Shown here: piece after piece, positions 12,401 through 28,329 of the stretch
Layout: each line of letters starts with the position of its first letter
How positions within the stretch are numbered: position 1 is the stretch's first letter
Assembly (NCBI GenBank): GCA_964035545.1
Contig: OZ037770.1
Span: 11,088,463 to 11,152,462 of the forward strand
Reading direction: 5' to 3'
Length of the DNA stretch: 64,000 nucleotides
Source: Bugula neritina
Lineage: Eukaryota > Bryozoa > Gymnolaemata > Cheilostomatida > Bugulidae
Translations under genes and position numbers: made by a program
Notes under the pieces: generated by a model
What the model saw: the letters and a program-made list of their open reading frames with translations, nothing else
Databases searched by the model: none
What the model was told of the DNA's origin: nothing

Positions 12401-13738
12401 AGTTCCGGGTAAACAGCTTTACCTACAAATTAAAATGTTGCTATATCAAGCTGCTGCTAAAACCTATTGCTTATTTTGCTAATTAAAATGTTATTTACAA
12501 TGCTGAAAAATTCCAGTTGATTTTTCTCTTTTTAGATAGAAGTTTATCGCGTACAAAATCTTGCCCACTACAGAAAATACATGGCACATAAAACAAGTGC
12601 TTCTAAACAGCAAAGTAGACAAAGAAATGCAGTAGTGACATCTCATCTGTGGTTTCAAACAACACCAGATGACATCCCTTCAATTGTTTCAGGGAATTTG
12701 TTTAAACAAAGTGAGTCAGGTGAGGTATAGAGTAATTTACAAATATGATTATTTGTAAATTAACAGCTATATATAGGCCATAGGTTATTCAATAGGTAGA
12801 ATGGCATATTGTATAGGTTTACTGTTAAGCAGAACATCTCATTCGAAATCGAGGCTGGTTGAACAGCAGACCCTATTTATGAAATTAAAGCTCTGCAAAA
12901 AAACTTCAAAGTCTCGAAATACTTCTGTACCTTTAAGAAAATTGAACTTTACGTTTTGTTTAAATTGCAACTTTTATTTTAGATGATTTGTACTATAAAC
13001 TTATGCATTTATGGATCTTGAGCTATAACATAAGTTTCAAAGCATTTGTTCAACAAGTATATTTCATGCACTATAGAAAATAACTTCAAGTCTTTTTTTA
13101 TGAATAAATTTAGTAAATGTTTGACAACCTTATCAACTAGCTCAGTTTGAGACGGAGTTCTTTTGGTAAGATCACTAAATTCAAACTAGGAATATTTAAA
13201 TTCAGATAATTTAAGTAATCCTGCTTAATAATTTTTATACAAGGTGATCATAACACAGCCTGCTTCAATTATTATGCAAGCTATATTGGTTCTTCGGCTA
13301 TATATTTAAATGTGTTTTATATCTAGTTTATATATAATTTTAAAGGGCAGCTAGTAAAAAAACTTTACCTAAAAACAATAAATTATTAAAATATTTTTAG
13401 GTTATTATGGTAGAAAACCAAGCATCTCTCTTTATTCAGGAGCTCACGATGCTGCAGAACCAGCGACGGGTTATTATTGTCAGAGTGAATATAATCGTTC
13501 TCGAGTTTACGTAAGAACTCAGGCAATTACTAACAAACTAGAAAAAAGACAAACAGGTGGCTCTCTTACATCCGGCTACCAGCAATATGCAGATAGTCAA
13601 ATGAGCATGGCATTTAGCTCATCATACCAATCAGGTCTTGGTTTGTTTGCAGATAACCTACCCTGTTCAACCCAGTATGAGGTGTATGATGATACCGCTG
13701 TCTATCCTGAATATGTTATCATTACACGTTCCTTATAA
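6415..13738 (+). CDS. TRIM-type RING/B-box/coiled-coil protein fused to a PARP-like domain
   Basis: Eleven exons join in phase: 6415-6584, 7212-7377, 7833-8016, 9338-9534, 10709-10879, 11149-11254, 11682-11732, 12018-12175, 12322-12408, 12536-12719, 13401-13738, giving 603 aa. The start has a good context (AAAATGG). Residues 14-56 form a C3HC4 RING (C14, C17, C32, H34, C37, C40, C53, C56). A B-box1-like finger starts at CDPC 82-85, and a B-box2 runs from C141/H144 to H177. A helical, Glu/Lys/Gln-rich coiled coil spans about 178-300. From about 349 the protein looks like a PARP catalytic domain: ESAEYQSV, then IEVYRVQN at 431, LWFQTT at 468-473, and YPEYVI near the C-terminus. RING plus B-boxes implies E3 ubiquitin ligase activity. 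The PARP fold may bind NAD or ADP-ribose, but the expected catalytic residues look substituted. The function of the whole is inferred; the domain order is seen. Confidence 0.88.
8298..8935. mobile_element. MITE-like element in intron 3 of the TRIM-PARP gene
   Basis: The left end CCTGTTCACACATTGCCGTA and the right end TGGCAATGTGTGAACAGG are inverted repeats. Similarity between the two ends continues inward for about 60 bp (GTAACAGC and GTTAACA motifs in both). The 638-bp interior is AT-rich with no transposase ORF. No target duplication is obvious. I interpret it as a non-autonomous DNA transposon. Confidence 0.65.
12711..12721 (+). promoter_or_regulatory. Two in-frame tandem splice donors at exon 10
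   Basis: GTGAGT at 12711 and GTGAGG at 12720 are 9 nt apart. Both leave the same phase, so splicing to exon 11 (13401) would give proteins differing by three residues (KQSYY versus KQSESGYY) next to the PARP active-site loop. The upstream site is closer to the consensus. Which is used cannot be told from DNA. Confidence 0.55.
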
Positions 13739-13849
13739 TTAAGTAGCGTCATTTTCATCCTTTCATTAAGCTTAAGGATAGACTTTTTTTCAATTTATTC
13801 TGCGTGTGAAATTGGAAATAATAATCAATTTGATTTTTCTAGATGTTAT

Positions 13850-13855
13850 AATAAA
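13850..13855 (+). terminator. Polyadenylation signal of the TRIM-PARP gene
   Basis: AATAAA lies 112 nt after the stop codon, within the range expected for a short 3' UTR. Confidence 0.6.
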
Positions 13856-13888
13856 GAAGTTTTTTATCTATGTTGTTTGGAATCCCGA

Positions 13889-13953
13889 AGCCCCTGTAGC
13901 ATAATTGCATGGTTATAGCACGCCTGCTTGCAAGCCGAAAGTCTGGGGTTCGA

Positions 13954-13956
<3 letters not shown>
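13889..13956 (+). repeat. tRNA-like sequence (tRNA-derived pseudogene or SINE head)
   Basis: The segment starts GCCCCTGTAGC and contains an A-box-like TAGCATAAT...TGGTTA with a short insertion, an anticodon-loop-like CTTGCAA (TGC, alanine), and a B box GGGGTTCGAA. The 3' half of the T arm and the acceptor stem are missing and replaced by a GT microsatellite, so it is unlikely to be a working tRNA. Confidence 0.45.
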
Positions 13957-13992
<36 letters not shown>

Positions 13993-14004
13993 CGCGGGTG
14001 TGTG
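13954..14004. repeat. (GT)n microsatellite
   Basis: A run of TG dinucleotides interrupted by CGCGCGTGCGCGGG, attached directly to the tRNA-like B box. Alternating purine-pyrimidine sequence of this kind can adopt Z-form. Confidence 0.9.
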
Positions 14005-15624
14005 TGCTATTGGATTATTCATGAAATTATCATATTGTTGTATTATTTGACCAACATAACAATAATTATGAAGTTCAATATATACTAGAATCAAGATATT
14101 CATATATAATGCATGTGTTGCTTAGTTTATTTCTATTAAATCACCCAATTAATTAGTTTTAAAGATTTTTAAAAAGATATTACTAATACTACTACTATAT
14201 TATTATACATCTAATACTTTTAAAACAATTATTTTTGCAATAAACTACTCAATAAAATAATACACTATATTAAAGCGTTGATGAGAACGGAAATGCCTGA
14301 TTTAACTAAAAGATGTTCAAATAATTTGGTAAATTATAATATGGCTACTAAGAATCTTAACATACTAGCAGATCTACTATCTATTATCTACTAGCAGATT
14401 ACCATGCATGCAGATTTTGTGAGTTTGGCTTTTACACACTAATTATATGTTTTTAATAAATAATGAACATAACATTATCTTTCGTAGCAGAAAAAACAGC
14501 ATTACATGATATTTCTTATTGTAATATATTCCGCAATGTTACATTTTCTGATATTAGTTGATGAGCTTAATTAAATATTTAAAGCCATCTCTAATAACAA
14601 AAGACAAGAATGTAGCTATAACGCATGTAGTTATTTTCATTTACTTTTGATCATCTACAATGTTGCTAGCTAGCGCACTATGTTACTATCACATTAAATT
14701 GTTATTTTTACTGAATGAAACTTAACTCATAGGATAGCAAATAGCTGCGGGTAGTGCTCAGCTGCATGCCTATATGGTGTATCATGAGTTGTGATGTCTG
14801 GAATAACATCTTATCGTAACTGCTCCTGCGTAACGTACCAGTAAAAACCCTCAATGTTGACATGTGGGCACAGTTATGTTAGTCCATCTACTTGTAATGT
14901 AAGATGTTCTCACAGAGACCTAGACTATTGACACACCTCAGTTCAATAACTATCAATTATAGCCTTAGTAACTTAGTTGTCTGCACAATTATTACTGTAA
15001 TAATAATGTTATACTATGCAACCAACTCAATAGTTATCACACAGATTTTGATTTATTTTATACACTGAGCAGCAGTGGTTTAGTAAATAGAAAGCTAGTG
15101 ATTTAAATCTGCAGGTAGAGGCCATGCATTCTATGCAAGATGATGGACATTCAGTTATAATTGTTTATTTTTCCATAATAGAAAACAATTACTTGGCTTT
15201 TCACAAGGGCTGAATTGAAGTGTTTCTATGCTTACATGCTTATATACTTTAACATATAGTGGCTTTTGCAGTAATGAAAGCATTTTGCACAGTTTTTCCC
15301 AAAGTAAACAATTAAGTAAGTTGCTTTGGATATTATAAAGTCAAATATATATGTCCAAAACTTGATTAGTTGAAATTTTTCATTGGCGACACAAATAATA
15401 TAGTCACAGATACTAAACTAATTGATAAAAATAGATATTTACCGAATTTGTTGAGTTACATTTAACCAAGTTTGAGTTTAAATTACAATAAGTTCACAAT
15501 AAACCAATGACATCAATATAATAGATTAATAGCATGTGTATACGTGTATATCCAAGATGCGTAAACGTAGAATATATTTAACTTCATTTCGAGCTGATGA
15601 ATTTCTGTAACTTGTAAAGTTCGA
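14005..15624. other. Intergenic AT-rich DNA
   Basis: No coding exon, RNA gene or delimited repeat recognised between the TRIM-PARP gene and the GPCR. It must contain the 3' UTR of the minus-strand GPCR gene. Confidence 0.4.
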
Positions 15625-16602
15625 TCAAGAGTTCACTGTATTGTTGGGGACATTTTCAATGGGCTGTACTCTGATTGTCTTAACTCGAAGAATTCTCATG
15701 ATGTGAGTTCTGTAGCTAGGAGTCATTACGATGTATACAATGATGTTCAAAGTACCATAAATAGCTTGGTAATAGATAGATATCCATCTGGTGACAATAG
15801 TCACTCTCATTGGCAAAGTTTTAATTATATTAAAGATCACTGACAGAAAACTTGGAACATAAAGCAAATAAAATGTAATACAAATAATTAGAATGTATTG
15901 AGCTGATCTTTTCACCATTAAGTCATCTGTTCCAATCGTAGTACGTTGTTGCATTCTTTTAAGCTCTCTCCAAGTTTTGAATAGCAGAACCACACAAATT
16001 GTCAAACTTATTGTTATAGAAATCATAAAAACTGCTCCCGCTTGAGTATTGAAATAAATCGGCATAGATCCAAACATACTGAAACAAAAGTTCCTCAGGT
16101 CTGCGCTTATGGGGATACCTATCACAACAAGACTAACTATCCAGATTGTGCCAAGACAAGCTCCTAAGTTGTTAAGCACTTTGTCTGTCTGTACATTGAA
16201 TGGTCGACATATGGAAACATATCTTTCATAGCTACCAGTTACCAAGATGAGATTTCGAGCCAAGTATGTGGCAAAGCCAAGTATGTTGATTACAACTTGA
16301 TACACCAAGACCTCTCTGTCAGAAAGTTTTACAACTAGCCTGTTCAGATCACAGATGACAAATAAGGTAAATATTGTACCTGTGGCTATGTCTGATATTC
16401 CAATGTTTACTACGACCCAAAAATATCCATTTCTCTTTGACTTGTCCAAGCTTTTCAGCACAATCAAGTTTAGAATGTTGCATACAACACCAAGCATGTT
16501 GAGTACCATTGAGGCTGTAGGAATAGTTGAATCAGCACAGAGTTCTGTTACATCATCACACAGGAAGCTGTTGTTCTCCATTCTCTTGCTGATAGTTTTC
16601 AA
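15625..16602 (-). CDS. Rhodopsin-class (class A) G protein-coupled receptor, intronless
   Basis: One uninterrupted ORF of 325 aa shows seven hydrophobic helices with class A landmarks: Asn in TM1 (GVVCN), Asp in TM2 (GISD), ERY at the end of TM3, Trp in TM4 (GTIW), Pro in TM6 (YVP) and NIIVY in TM7. The N-terminus is short with a possible N-glycosylation site (NNS). The basic third loop (WRELKRMQQR) and the short C-tail fit a peptide- or amine-type receptor, but the ligand cannot be deduced. Departures from the family are Ile for Pro in the TM7 NPxxY motif, Tyr for Trp in the TM6 CWxP motif, and apparently no Cys at the top of TM3, although Cys is present in the second extracellular loop. A second Met at residue 8 is an alternative start. 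Single-exon structure is common in lineage-specific GPCR expansions. Confidence 0.88.
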   Translation of the reverse strand: MKTISKRMENNSFLCDDVTELCADSTIPTASMVLNMLGVVCNILNLIVLKSLDKSKRNGYFWVVVNIGISDIATGTIFTLFVICDLNRLVVKLSDREVLVYQVVINILGFATYLARNLILVTGSYERYVSICRPFNVQTDKVLNNLGACLGTIWIVSLVVIGIPISADLRNFCFSMFGSMPIYFNTQAGAVFMISITISLTICVVLLFKTWRELKRMQQRTTIGTDDLMVKRSAQYILIICITFYLLYVPSFLSVIFNIIKTLPMRVTIVTRWISIYYQAIYGTLNIIVYIVMTPSYRTHIMRILRVKTIRVQPIENVPNNTVNS

Positions 16603-16646
16603 GAGTAGTCAGCATACAACTTTTGACAGAGTATATTATGCAAAAG

Positions 16647-16653
16647 TTTTATA
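16647..16653 (-). promoter_or_regulatory. TATA box of the GPCR gene
   Basis: On the minus strand TATAAAA (in GGTATAAAAC) lies 45 nt before the first ATG. That leaves room for a very short 5' UTR, or supports use of the second Met at residue 8. Confidence 0.5.
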
Positions 16654-19600
16654 CCTTTTAAGCTCGAAATCAGTCTTCCAATTGAAAAAGATGTTAGAAA
16701 TACATTGTATACTGTGAATCAGTAATGTTAATTTGCTTGAAAATATAATTAGAGAGAAACATTTTAGAGAAAGTCAAGTTAAATAATCAATGTTACGTTT
16801 ACAATTGAAAGCATATGCAAGATTGTAAGAATATAACAGTATGTCAGGTACAGAAATATTTTATATTTACCATAATTACATGCGTAGTAATATTTTAAAG
16901 TTGATTGAAAATGAAATTACTAATATTATAATGGATAACATAGAAATGTCACTTCTGTTAATACATGTTTAAATCGATAATTCTTGTATCAATATCATCT
17001 TATAGAAAGAGAAGATAGCAAAACATGACACTCTTGTTCTTGTCATGCGCAGTATGTTATTATAGTTGTAGCAATGTATGGGAATTTACATTTTTACAAT
17101 ATTTCTGCAGTGTAGACACAGAATTGAGGCTTTTAAAAAATATTAACCTAATGTAATGCACAGAAATATTTCATTTGGCATGTATTATAGACTGTAAAAT
17201 CTCAACTTTGACACATATAAAAGTTTAGCCAAGCGTATATTGATTGATTTGAAATGTAATTACTATTTCAACTTAATTTGGATAGCATATAGAAATGTCA
17301 TCTTTTCTTAATGTGTTCAAATCAATAATTTCAGTTTTGATTTCATTTTTATATGAAAATACAAAATACATGACATATAAGCTGGCAATCTCAACAGCAT
17401 GCTATTTTAAAATGCGTGACTATATTACATTTACTTTTTTTCTATACTAAAATTTGCTTTATTCAATGTTGCATAATTATACTCACTCTTATAGCATGCA
17501 GTGATTGAAATCTTGCGAAGCTAATACAAGCATTTTTATGAGTTCTTATATAACGCTGATGTAAGCAATATTACAGCTGTTCAACAGAAAATTATCATCA
17601 GAATTGGTTTACACTTTGAACAAACCCCTTCCTTTCGATGAAACTCTTTCCTTTTTTTAGAACATATATGAACCAGAAAAACCGGAAGCAGCTATAAAAT
17701 GAAGTGTAGACAAAGTTCGAGTTTGGAGAATAAAAAGTATACTTTAGAGAGAATCATGGTTGTAATATAGTAAAGAAACTCGTAAAGTAGTTAGAATCAA
17801 TAGCATCAATATGTGTAGCAGAAGCTAGACGTCCGATAATGATGTTTTCATAGTGAAGTGAAGTGTTCTCTGAAAATGCTATAACTGCTCAAACCCGAAG
17901 CTGATAAGACTTTTAATAATAAGTGTGAACTAATTTTTTAGTTTACATTATTTTAAGTATAGTTGATGTGCTAATTGTAATGGTTTTTGGTAAACAATAA
18001 TTGTGTATTTTTTAATAAATTCTAGTGTTTCACCTTTATTAAAATAATCAAATTAATAATAGAAAATGAAACATAATTGAACAGATTGATCACTCATTAT
18101 AAGAAGCTTCTTATTTTTTTTATTTTATTCCTTATCTACACTTTATGTATAGCTACTTTATTCACAAACACCAGCTAGGAAGCTTACGTTGAAATAGGTA
18201 GGACTGTAGTATTGTAGTGGCTGTGGGAAGTAAACCCCCTAGTACTCTCTATACCTAAGTACTTGTATTATTTTATGAGGCACAAAAGTCCCAAGGGACT
18301 CCAACTCCGTAGCGATACCGCAGCTCTGTGCGGCATTATCACCAGAACCCTATACTAACCTATCAGGACCAACCTCTTGGATATAAACAGCGCCTTCCAG
18401 TGCCCAGCCTCAGTTAGAAGATAAATGTCAACTACATTAGTTAAGTTACTTGTGTAATTGTTCCTAAATTGTACTCTTTTGCTACTTTCTATATGACTCT
18501 GTTGGTACGTAATTAGAATCTCAATACAGTTCCTTCTTTAAGACGTCAACTGTTTTGGTTTTTTACATAATCTCATAGTAGACATGCAGTAATAATTTGT
18601 GCATACAATCACACCCCACTTAATAGCACATAAAACTGCAACAGTATTTTTCACACATTTGCTATCAAGAAGCTGTTTGTTTAAAGAGTTGTCTTATACA
18701 AGCCCGATATTCTTCTTTTGATTTCGGCAAATTGGTCGATCGTGAAAGTTTTTCCGGGAACGAAGTGGCGTAAAGGCACCCGTAAGAACTAAAAATACTA
18801 ATTTATCTATTTCTATCGAAGAAAACTTTACTCTTTCTCTTTTATTTTGCCAACAGAGCTCATCATAATTATATCATTACCAGTACTTCATTCAGTCACT
18901 GAACTAAGTTTAAGGTTTATTTGACTTTTGAATTTCTATTTACTTCTATATTTTTCTCAATAATTTTGACCTTTTAATTGTTAAATATAAATTTACTGAT
19001 TACACTGATTTATTTTAAGTATTGACTATTGTCAGATTAGTAAAGTCAAAAGTAAAACTAAAAGTAAAAGACAAGTGAGCCGCCTCGAGCTTGTAGTTGT
19101 ACTTGTAGTTGTAGTTGTAAAATAAAAAAGAACAAAAGTGAAGTCTAAATGAGAGGCTGGCCGAAAAGTTGAAATCTAAGTAAATGTTAAAATACAGTCT
19201 TTACTCTCTAGTAAACTGGTGTAATTAAAATTGGAGTTTGAAGACAAATAATATTTATTAATAACATAACTTAAATAATAATAATATGACACTGTGATTA
19301 AGTTTAGCATCCGTTTACAATAAATTATTAAATTTTATAAATTAATATTGAAATTTATAGTAAAGAGTTTAAGTATGATTTATATTATTATATTTATTGT
19401 ATTTAAAATTATTAAATGATAATCATAAAGGAATTCACTGAGTCTCAAAAGTCAAAGTGAACGTTGATGCTAGCAACAAACTGAAAGTGGAAATTGGTTT
19501 ATTCTTCTCGTTATAGTTATAAGATATATTTAAACATTTACTAAATACTTATTTTATTTCAGGCTTATGATAATAGTTATACATTTTTGCTCATTTTGCT

Positions 19601-20479
19601 ACAGTTAATTTTGTAGCAAAACTATACTGAAAGTTATAATTAAAAGCTAGCTTTAAGTATAACTTACAGTTAGAGTATAATTGTATACCTATGCGTACAA
19701 AAAGTACAGCTATAGGTACAAAAAGTTGTTGAGTACTATTTATGATTCTTATTGATCAGTGTCACTGCGCTTACCCTTGATTATAAGTACATTCAATATT
19801 AGATTGTATGTAAATTAATACATTCTATCAATGCCAAATTAAATATTTAGAATTGCTATAATTGTCTGATTCTGCTAATATGTTATATAATTACAGTAAA
19901 TTTTATTGTGGTATTCCTGTTTTTATTAGAACTACTGGTATGAGACTTTATCATCATTCAGATAAATTATATTTAGGTGTTCTTAAAATATGACCAGTGT
20001 CGTGTTTTTGTCTTTTGCCTTTTTATTAAAACAGTTTCAGGGTTAAAGAAATTTAAAAAGCTTATGTGCTAATGAATGTATTTTAGCAAAAATATTGTGC
20101 TCTTGCGTATGTTAGTATCACCATTCTATATACATTTACAAATACTTGTCAAATATTTTCAATACTACTGGCAAAAATTAAGCTAAAAATATTGAACTGG
20201 TAATGAAATATAAGTTCACAAATATGTAAACTAATGTGTTCTCTAGTTTTCAAAAGAGTTAATGACCTAAAGCTGAACAAGTGAATGTTTAGAAGTAGAC
20301 AAATCTACACATTTAATATAAGCATCTCATATATGCCATTCATATATAATATATTTGAGGTACTGTATGACTTCAGGGCATGTTGAAGATTCAGATAGGT
20401 ATTTTGTGTGCTCAAACCTGTTGCAAATATATGCCTCATATTTATAGTCAATACTATTTACAAATACATTACGACCACT
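16654..20479. other. 3.8-kb intergenic region without recognised genes
   Basis: Mostly AT-rich. A less AT-rich island at about 18200-18420 and another at about 18715-18790 stand out by composition but have no long ORF or recognisable motif. At about 19040-19130 there is low-complexity AAAGTAAAA/GTAGTTGTA sequence. Confidence 0.35.
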
Positions 20480-20875
20480 AGTGTACGGTGTTACAGCTAT
20501 AGTGCAACCAATAGTGTACTGTGTTACAGATATACTACAACCAATAGTGTACTGTTTTACAGATATACTACAACCAATAATGTACTGTGTTACAGATATA
20601 CTGCAACCAATAGTGTACTGTGTTACAGATATAGTGCAACCAATAGTGTACTGTGTTACAGATATAATGCAACCAATAGTGTACTGTGTTACAGATATAT
20701 TGCAACCAATAGTGTACTGTGTTACAGATATATTGCAACCAATAGTGTACTGTGTTACAGATATACTGCAGCCAATAGTATACTGTGTTACAGATATACT
20801 ACAACCAATAGTGTACTGTGTTACATATATACTGCAACCAATAGTGTACTGTGTTACAGATATATTGCAACCAAT
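20480..20875. repeat. 33-bp minisatellite ending at the GDP-fucose synthase start codon
   Basis: About twelve copies of a 33-bp unit with core ACCAATAGTGTACTGTGTTA followed by CAGATATA and a variable C/A/T-rich link. Because 33 is a multiple of three and the unit has no stop in several frames, long spurious ORFs appear on both strands (11-aa repeats). The array ends inside the GFUS initiation context: the last ACCAAT is followed by ATGTCTCAC. It must be promoter or 5' UTR. Confidence 0.95.
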
Positions 20876-25882
<5,007 letters not shown>

Positions 25883-26593
25883 TAATTCTAGACTAAGTTC
25901 TATAGTTTGATGCAGATTAGACGAACTCTACTCAACAGTTTCCATAATATATATGACTAATATCTCTAATCATGTAATTTATTCTTAGCTAGTTGATACT
26001 AATAGCTTGATATTAACCCGTTTAGTCTTTTTTGGAGTTGTGTTTCATCATAGGTACCCCCCCTTGTCTATTAATTACAGTTTCATCTCTTTTTGAGAGG
26101 TTAATGAAATCTCACCTTTCTGATATTTCTGTCTATGGAGTGCACTATAGTATTTTCCATAATTTTACTGTTTATATGCATAAGTGTCTTTCATTAATCA
26201 TACCTAAACTTGTCAATTTTTGAGGTTCTCAACCAATAAAATATACCAAACAGCAAAGCAATAACATTTTGCTTGGTTCAATTATAAAATCAATTTAATT
26301 CACATGGTTTTTGGCAATCAACGTCACAACTAAATATTTTCAATTATCAAACTAAGTTGAGGCATTGTCTTATGCAATAACAATACCATTATAAATATAT
26401 TTATGACTATAAAAATAGTTAAACATATAGCCCAGCCATGTCATTTATAATAGATAGTAATACATTTCCATTGCAATAATTAGCTACTTTATTTTTAATG
26501 TATTTCAAACGCAGCTAAAGTTTGCTTGATTAATCTTATATTGGCTGCTCATCAATTATAAATCACAACACTTAATTGGGTATAAGGTATACT
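25883..26593. other. GFUS 3' flank
   Basis: AT-rich 3' UTR and intergenic DNA up to the hAT-like element. No other feature seen. Confidence 0.4.
26235..26240 (+). terminator. Possible GFUS polyadenylation signal
   Basis: AATAAA about 350 nt after the GFUS stop codon, the first perfect hexamer I see downstream. Confidence 0.4.
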
Positions 26594-28321
26594 CAGGGAT
26601 GTAGTGGCAAAAATGTTCTAGGCCATACTCTCAGGCCAGGGGGCCGCCCAGGCCCCCGGCGGGGTCCGGGGCAGCGCCCCGGCCGCCGAAGCCCTCAGAG
26701 CTCTTCTGATGCAAATTTATGCAATTTAAAGCCATTGTGAATTCTAATTCTTCTGAAAAAATCTGTGTTTAAATGTGCACCTCACTATTATTTTCATACA
26801 ATAGCAGCTACATGACGACTGGGCATTGCTGCAAACTATATAAATATTCAGTATTGTCCCATACTTGTTGACTGTAGTTTTAAATGTAAAGTCTTACTCA
26901 ACTGCAGTTAGGTTTGTTCTGACATGCACCAATTACAAACTGTACAGAAAAATTGCTGAAGATCTCAAAAAGATGGAAGGATAGAGGCAGGTAACAAGTG
27001 CTCTCCAAATGCAACCTGATTGTTTTATTAATAACTAATAGACTGACGTGCCCAGAAAAAGAATAATAGATCAGAAGAGAGGCAGATTGCAAATCAGAAA
27101 ATGTGTGTTTGTTATTTATAAAGAGCAATTTGAATTGATAACTCATTGGCAAGCAGAAATTGGTTAAAAACCTACTTGGAGTTTATTGGAGTACTAGTCT
27201 AATCCATAAGGAGATACCACCACACCTTCTAACACACAATAAAGCACACCCAAGAAAAGTATGTTAACTTGGTTTTAAAATAAAACCCCTGAACTTTCAC
27301 TAGACACATCAAGGAAACATACCCCAAATGAAAAAAATTGACAGGTTTAATACGTGTTAACCTAGAAGATGATTAAATATAAAGCCAGATGTTAGTTAGT
27401 ACAATCAAACATAAAAGGTTACTTATGGTGGTGTACAGTTTGCAAAACCTTATTGCATTGATAATTAACATGCAATAACGCTAGGTTTTTGAGCAAAATG
27501 TGGACATTATAGTACCTGTAGACCTCAGTGATAAATTTTTGGTATAACCTCTCCTACACAACTGGTACTGTTTCTTGAAGACATTTTGATTTTATTTCTG
27601 GATTTCATGTTGGTTTTTTAAAATTCTATTGCTTATTGACAAAATACAAGTCCACACAAGATAGATGAGGGCAACCTTCTAGCTGTCACTGCCTAATTGT
27701 GCTAGAATAAAAATTTAAAAACTATGTTGTAGATCTTCCTGTTTCTCAGAGCACCTGCTTTTTCGAGTTTTCAATATTTTTTTGCAAAGTTATAGGCAAA
27801 ACACTACTCATTTTGGCCAATTTTATCTGAAAGTTTATTTTTCAAAATGTGCCAAATATCTCAGCAGGAAAGTATGGTATTGGAATAGAACAAACGCTGT
27901 TGGAAACCTGAGAAATTTATGCATAGCAAATTTTTTGATTCCTTTCAACAGCCTTCATAGATTTTCTACAAATTAGTGATTTACACACTGGAATGAAATA
28001 TTTTTTCCTTAGCAATCACCAATGCACAGCACTTCGCGCTTCAGTGAACACCTAAAGATGAGAAAACGGAATGTTGATAGCTCTCATTATTCATGGTGTA
28101 ATCTCAGTCTAAACAATCACAAGTAGGCAACACGCATGCCACCCACATAGCATCAACATAACAAGAACTTAAACTAGATTGTGAGCGAAGATGCCCCAAC
28201 TATCCTGTGCACTAATCATCTTTCAAAAATATTATGCCCATACGGGCGTATGGCCTAGAACAGTCTATTTTCTTCTAGGCCATACGGCGTATGGGACCGT
28301 ATGGGTACCACTACATCCCTG
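26594..28321. mobile_element. Non-autonomous hAT-like DNA transposon
   Basis: The left end is CAGGGATGTAGTGGCA and the right end is the inverted form ending CCACTACATCCCTG, a 14-bp perfect terminal inverted repeat. The element is flanked by the identical 8-mer GGTATACT at 26586-26593 and 28322-28329, the 8-bp target duplication typical of hAT transposons. Both ends carry subterminal TAGGCCATAC motifs, and the right end has palindromic CCCATACGGGCGTATGG-like repeats. Near the left end (about 26626-26695) is an extremely GC-rich block. The 1.7-kb interior has no transposase ORF, so movement would need an enzyme supplied elsewhere. Confidence 0.9.
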
Positions 28322-28329
28322 GGTATACT

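Noticed and set aside
13889-13956. Functional tRNA-Ala gene
   Set aside because: The acceptor stem and the 3' half of the T arm are missing and the D-arm region carries an insertion.
16355-16717. 120-aa plus-strand ORF overlapping the GPCR
   Set aside because: Antisense shadow of the receptor coding sequence; no splice or family support.
20480-20875. CRISPR-like regular repeat array
   Set aside because: Units are contiguous with no unique spacers, and the DNA is eukaryotic, so it is a minisatellite.
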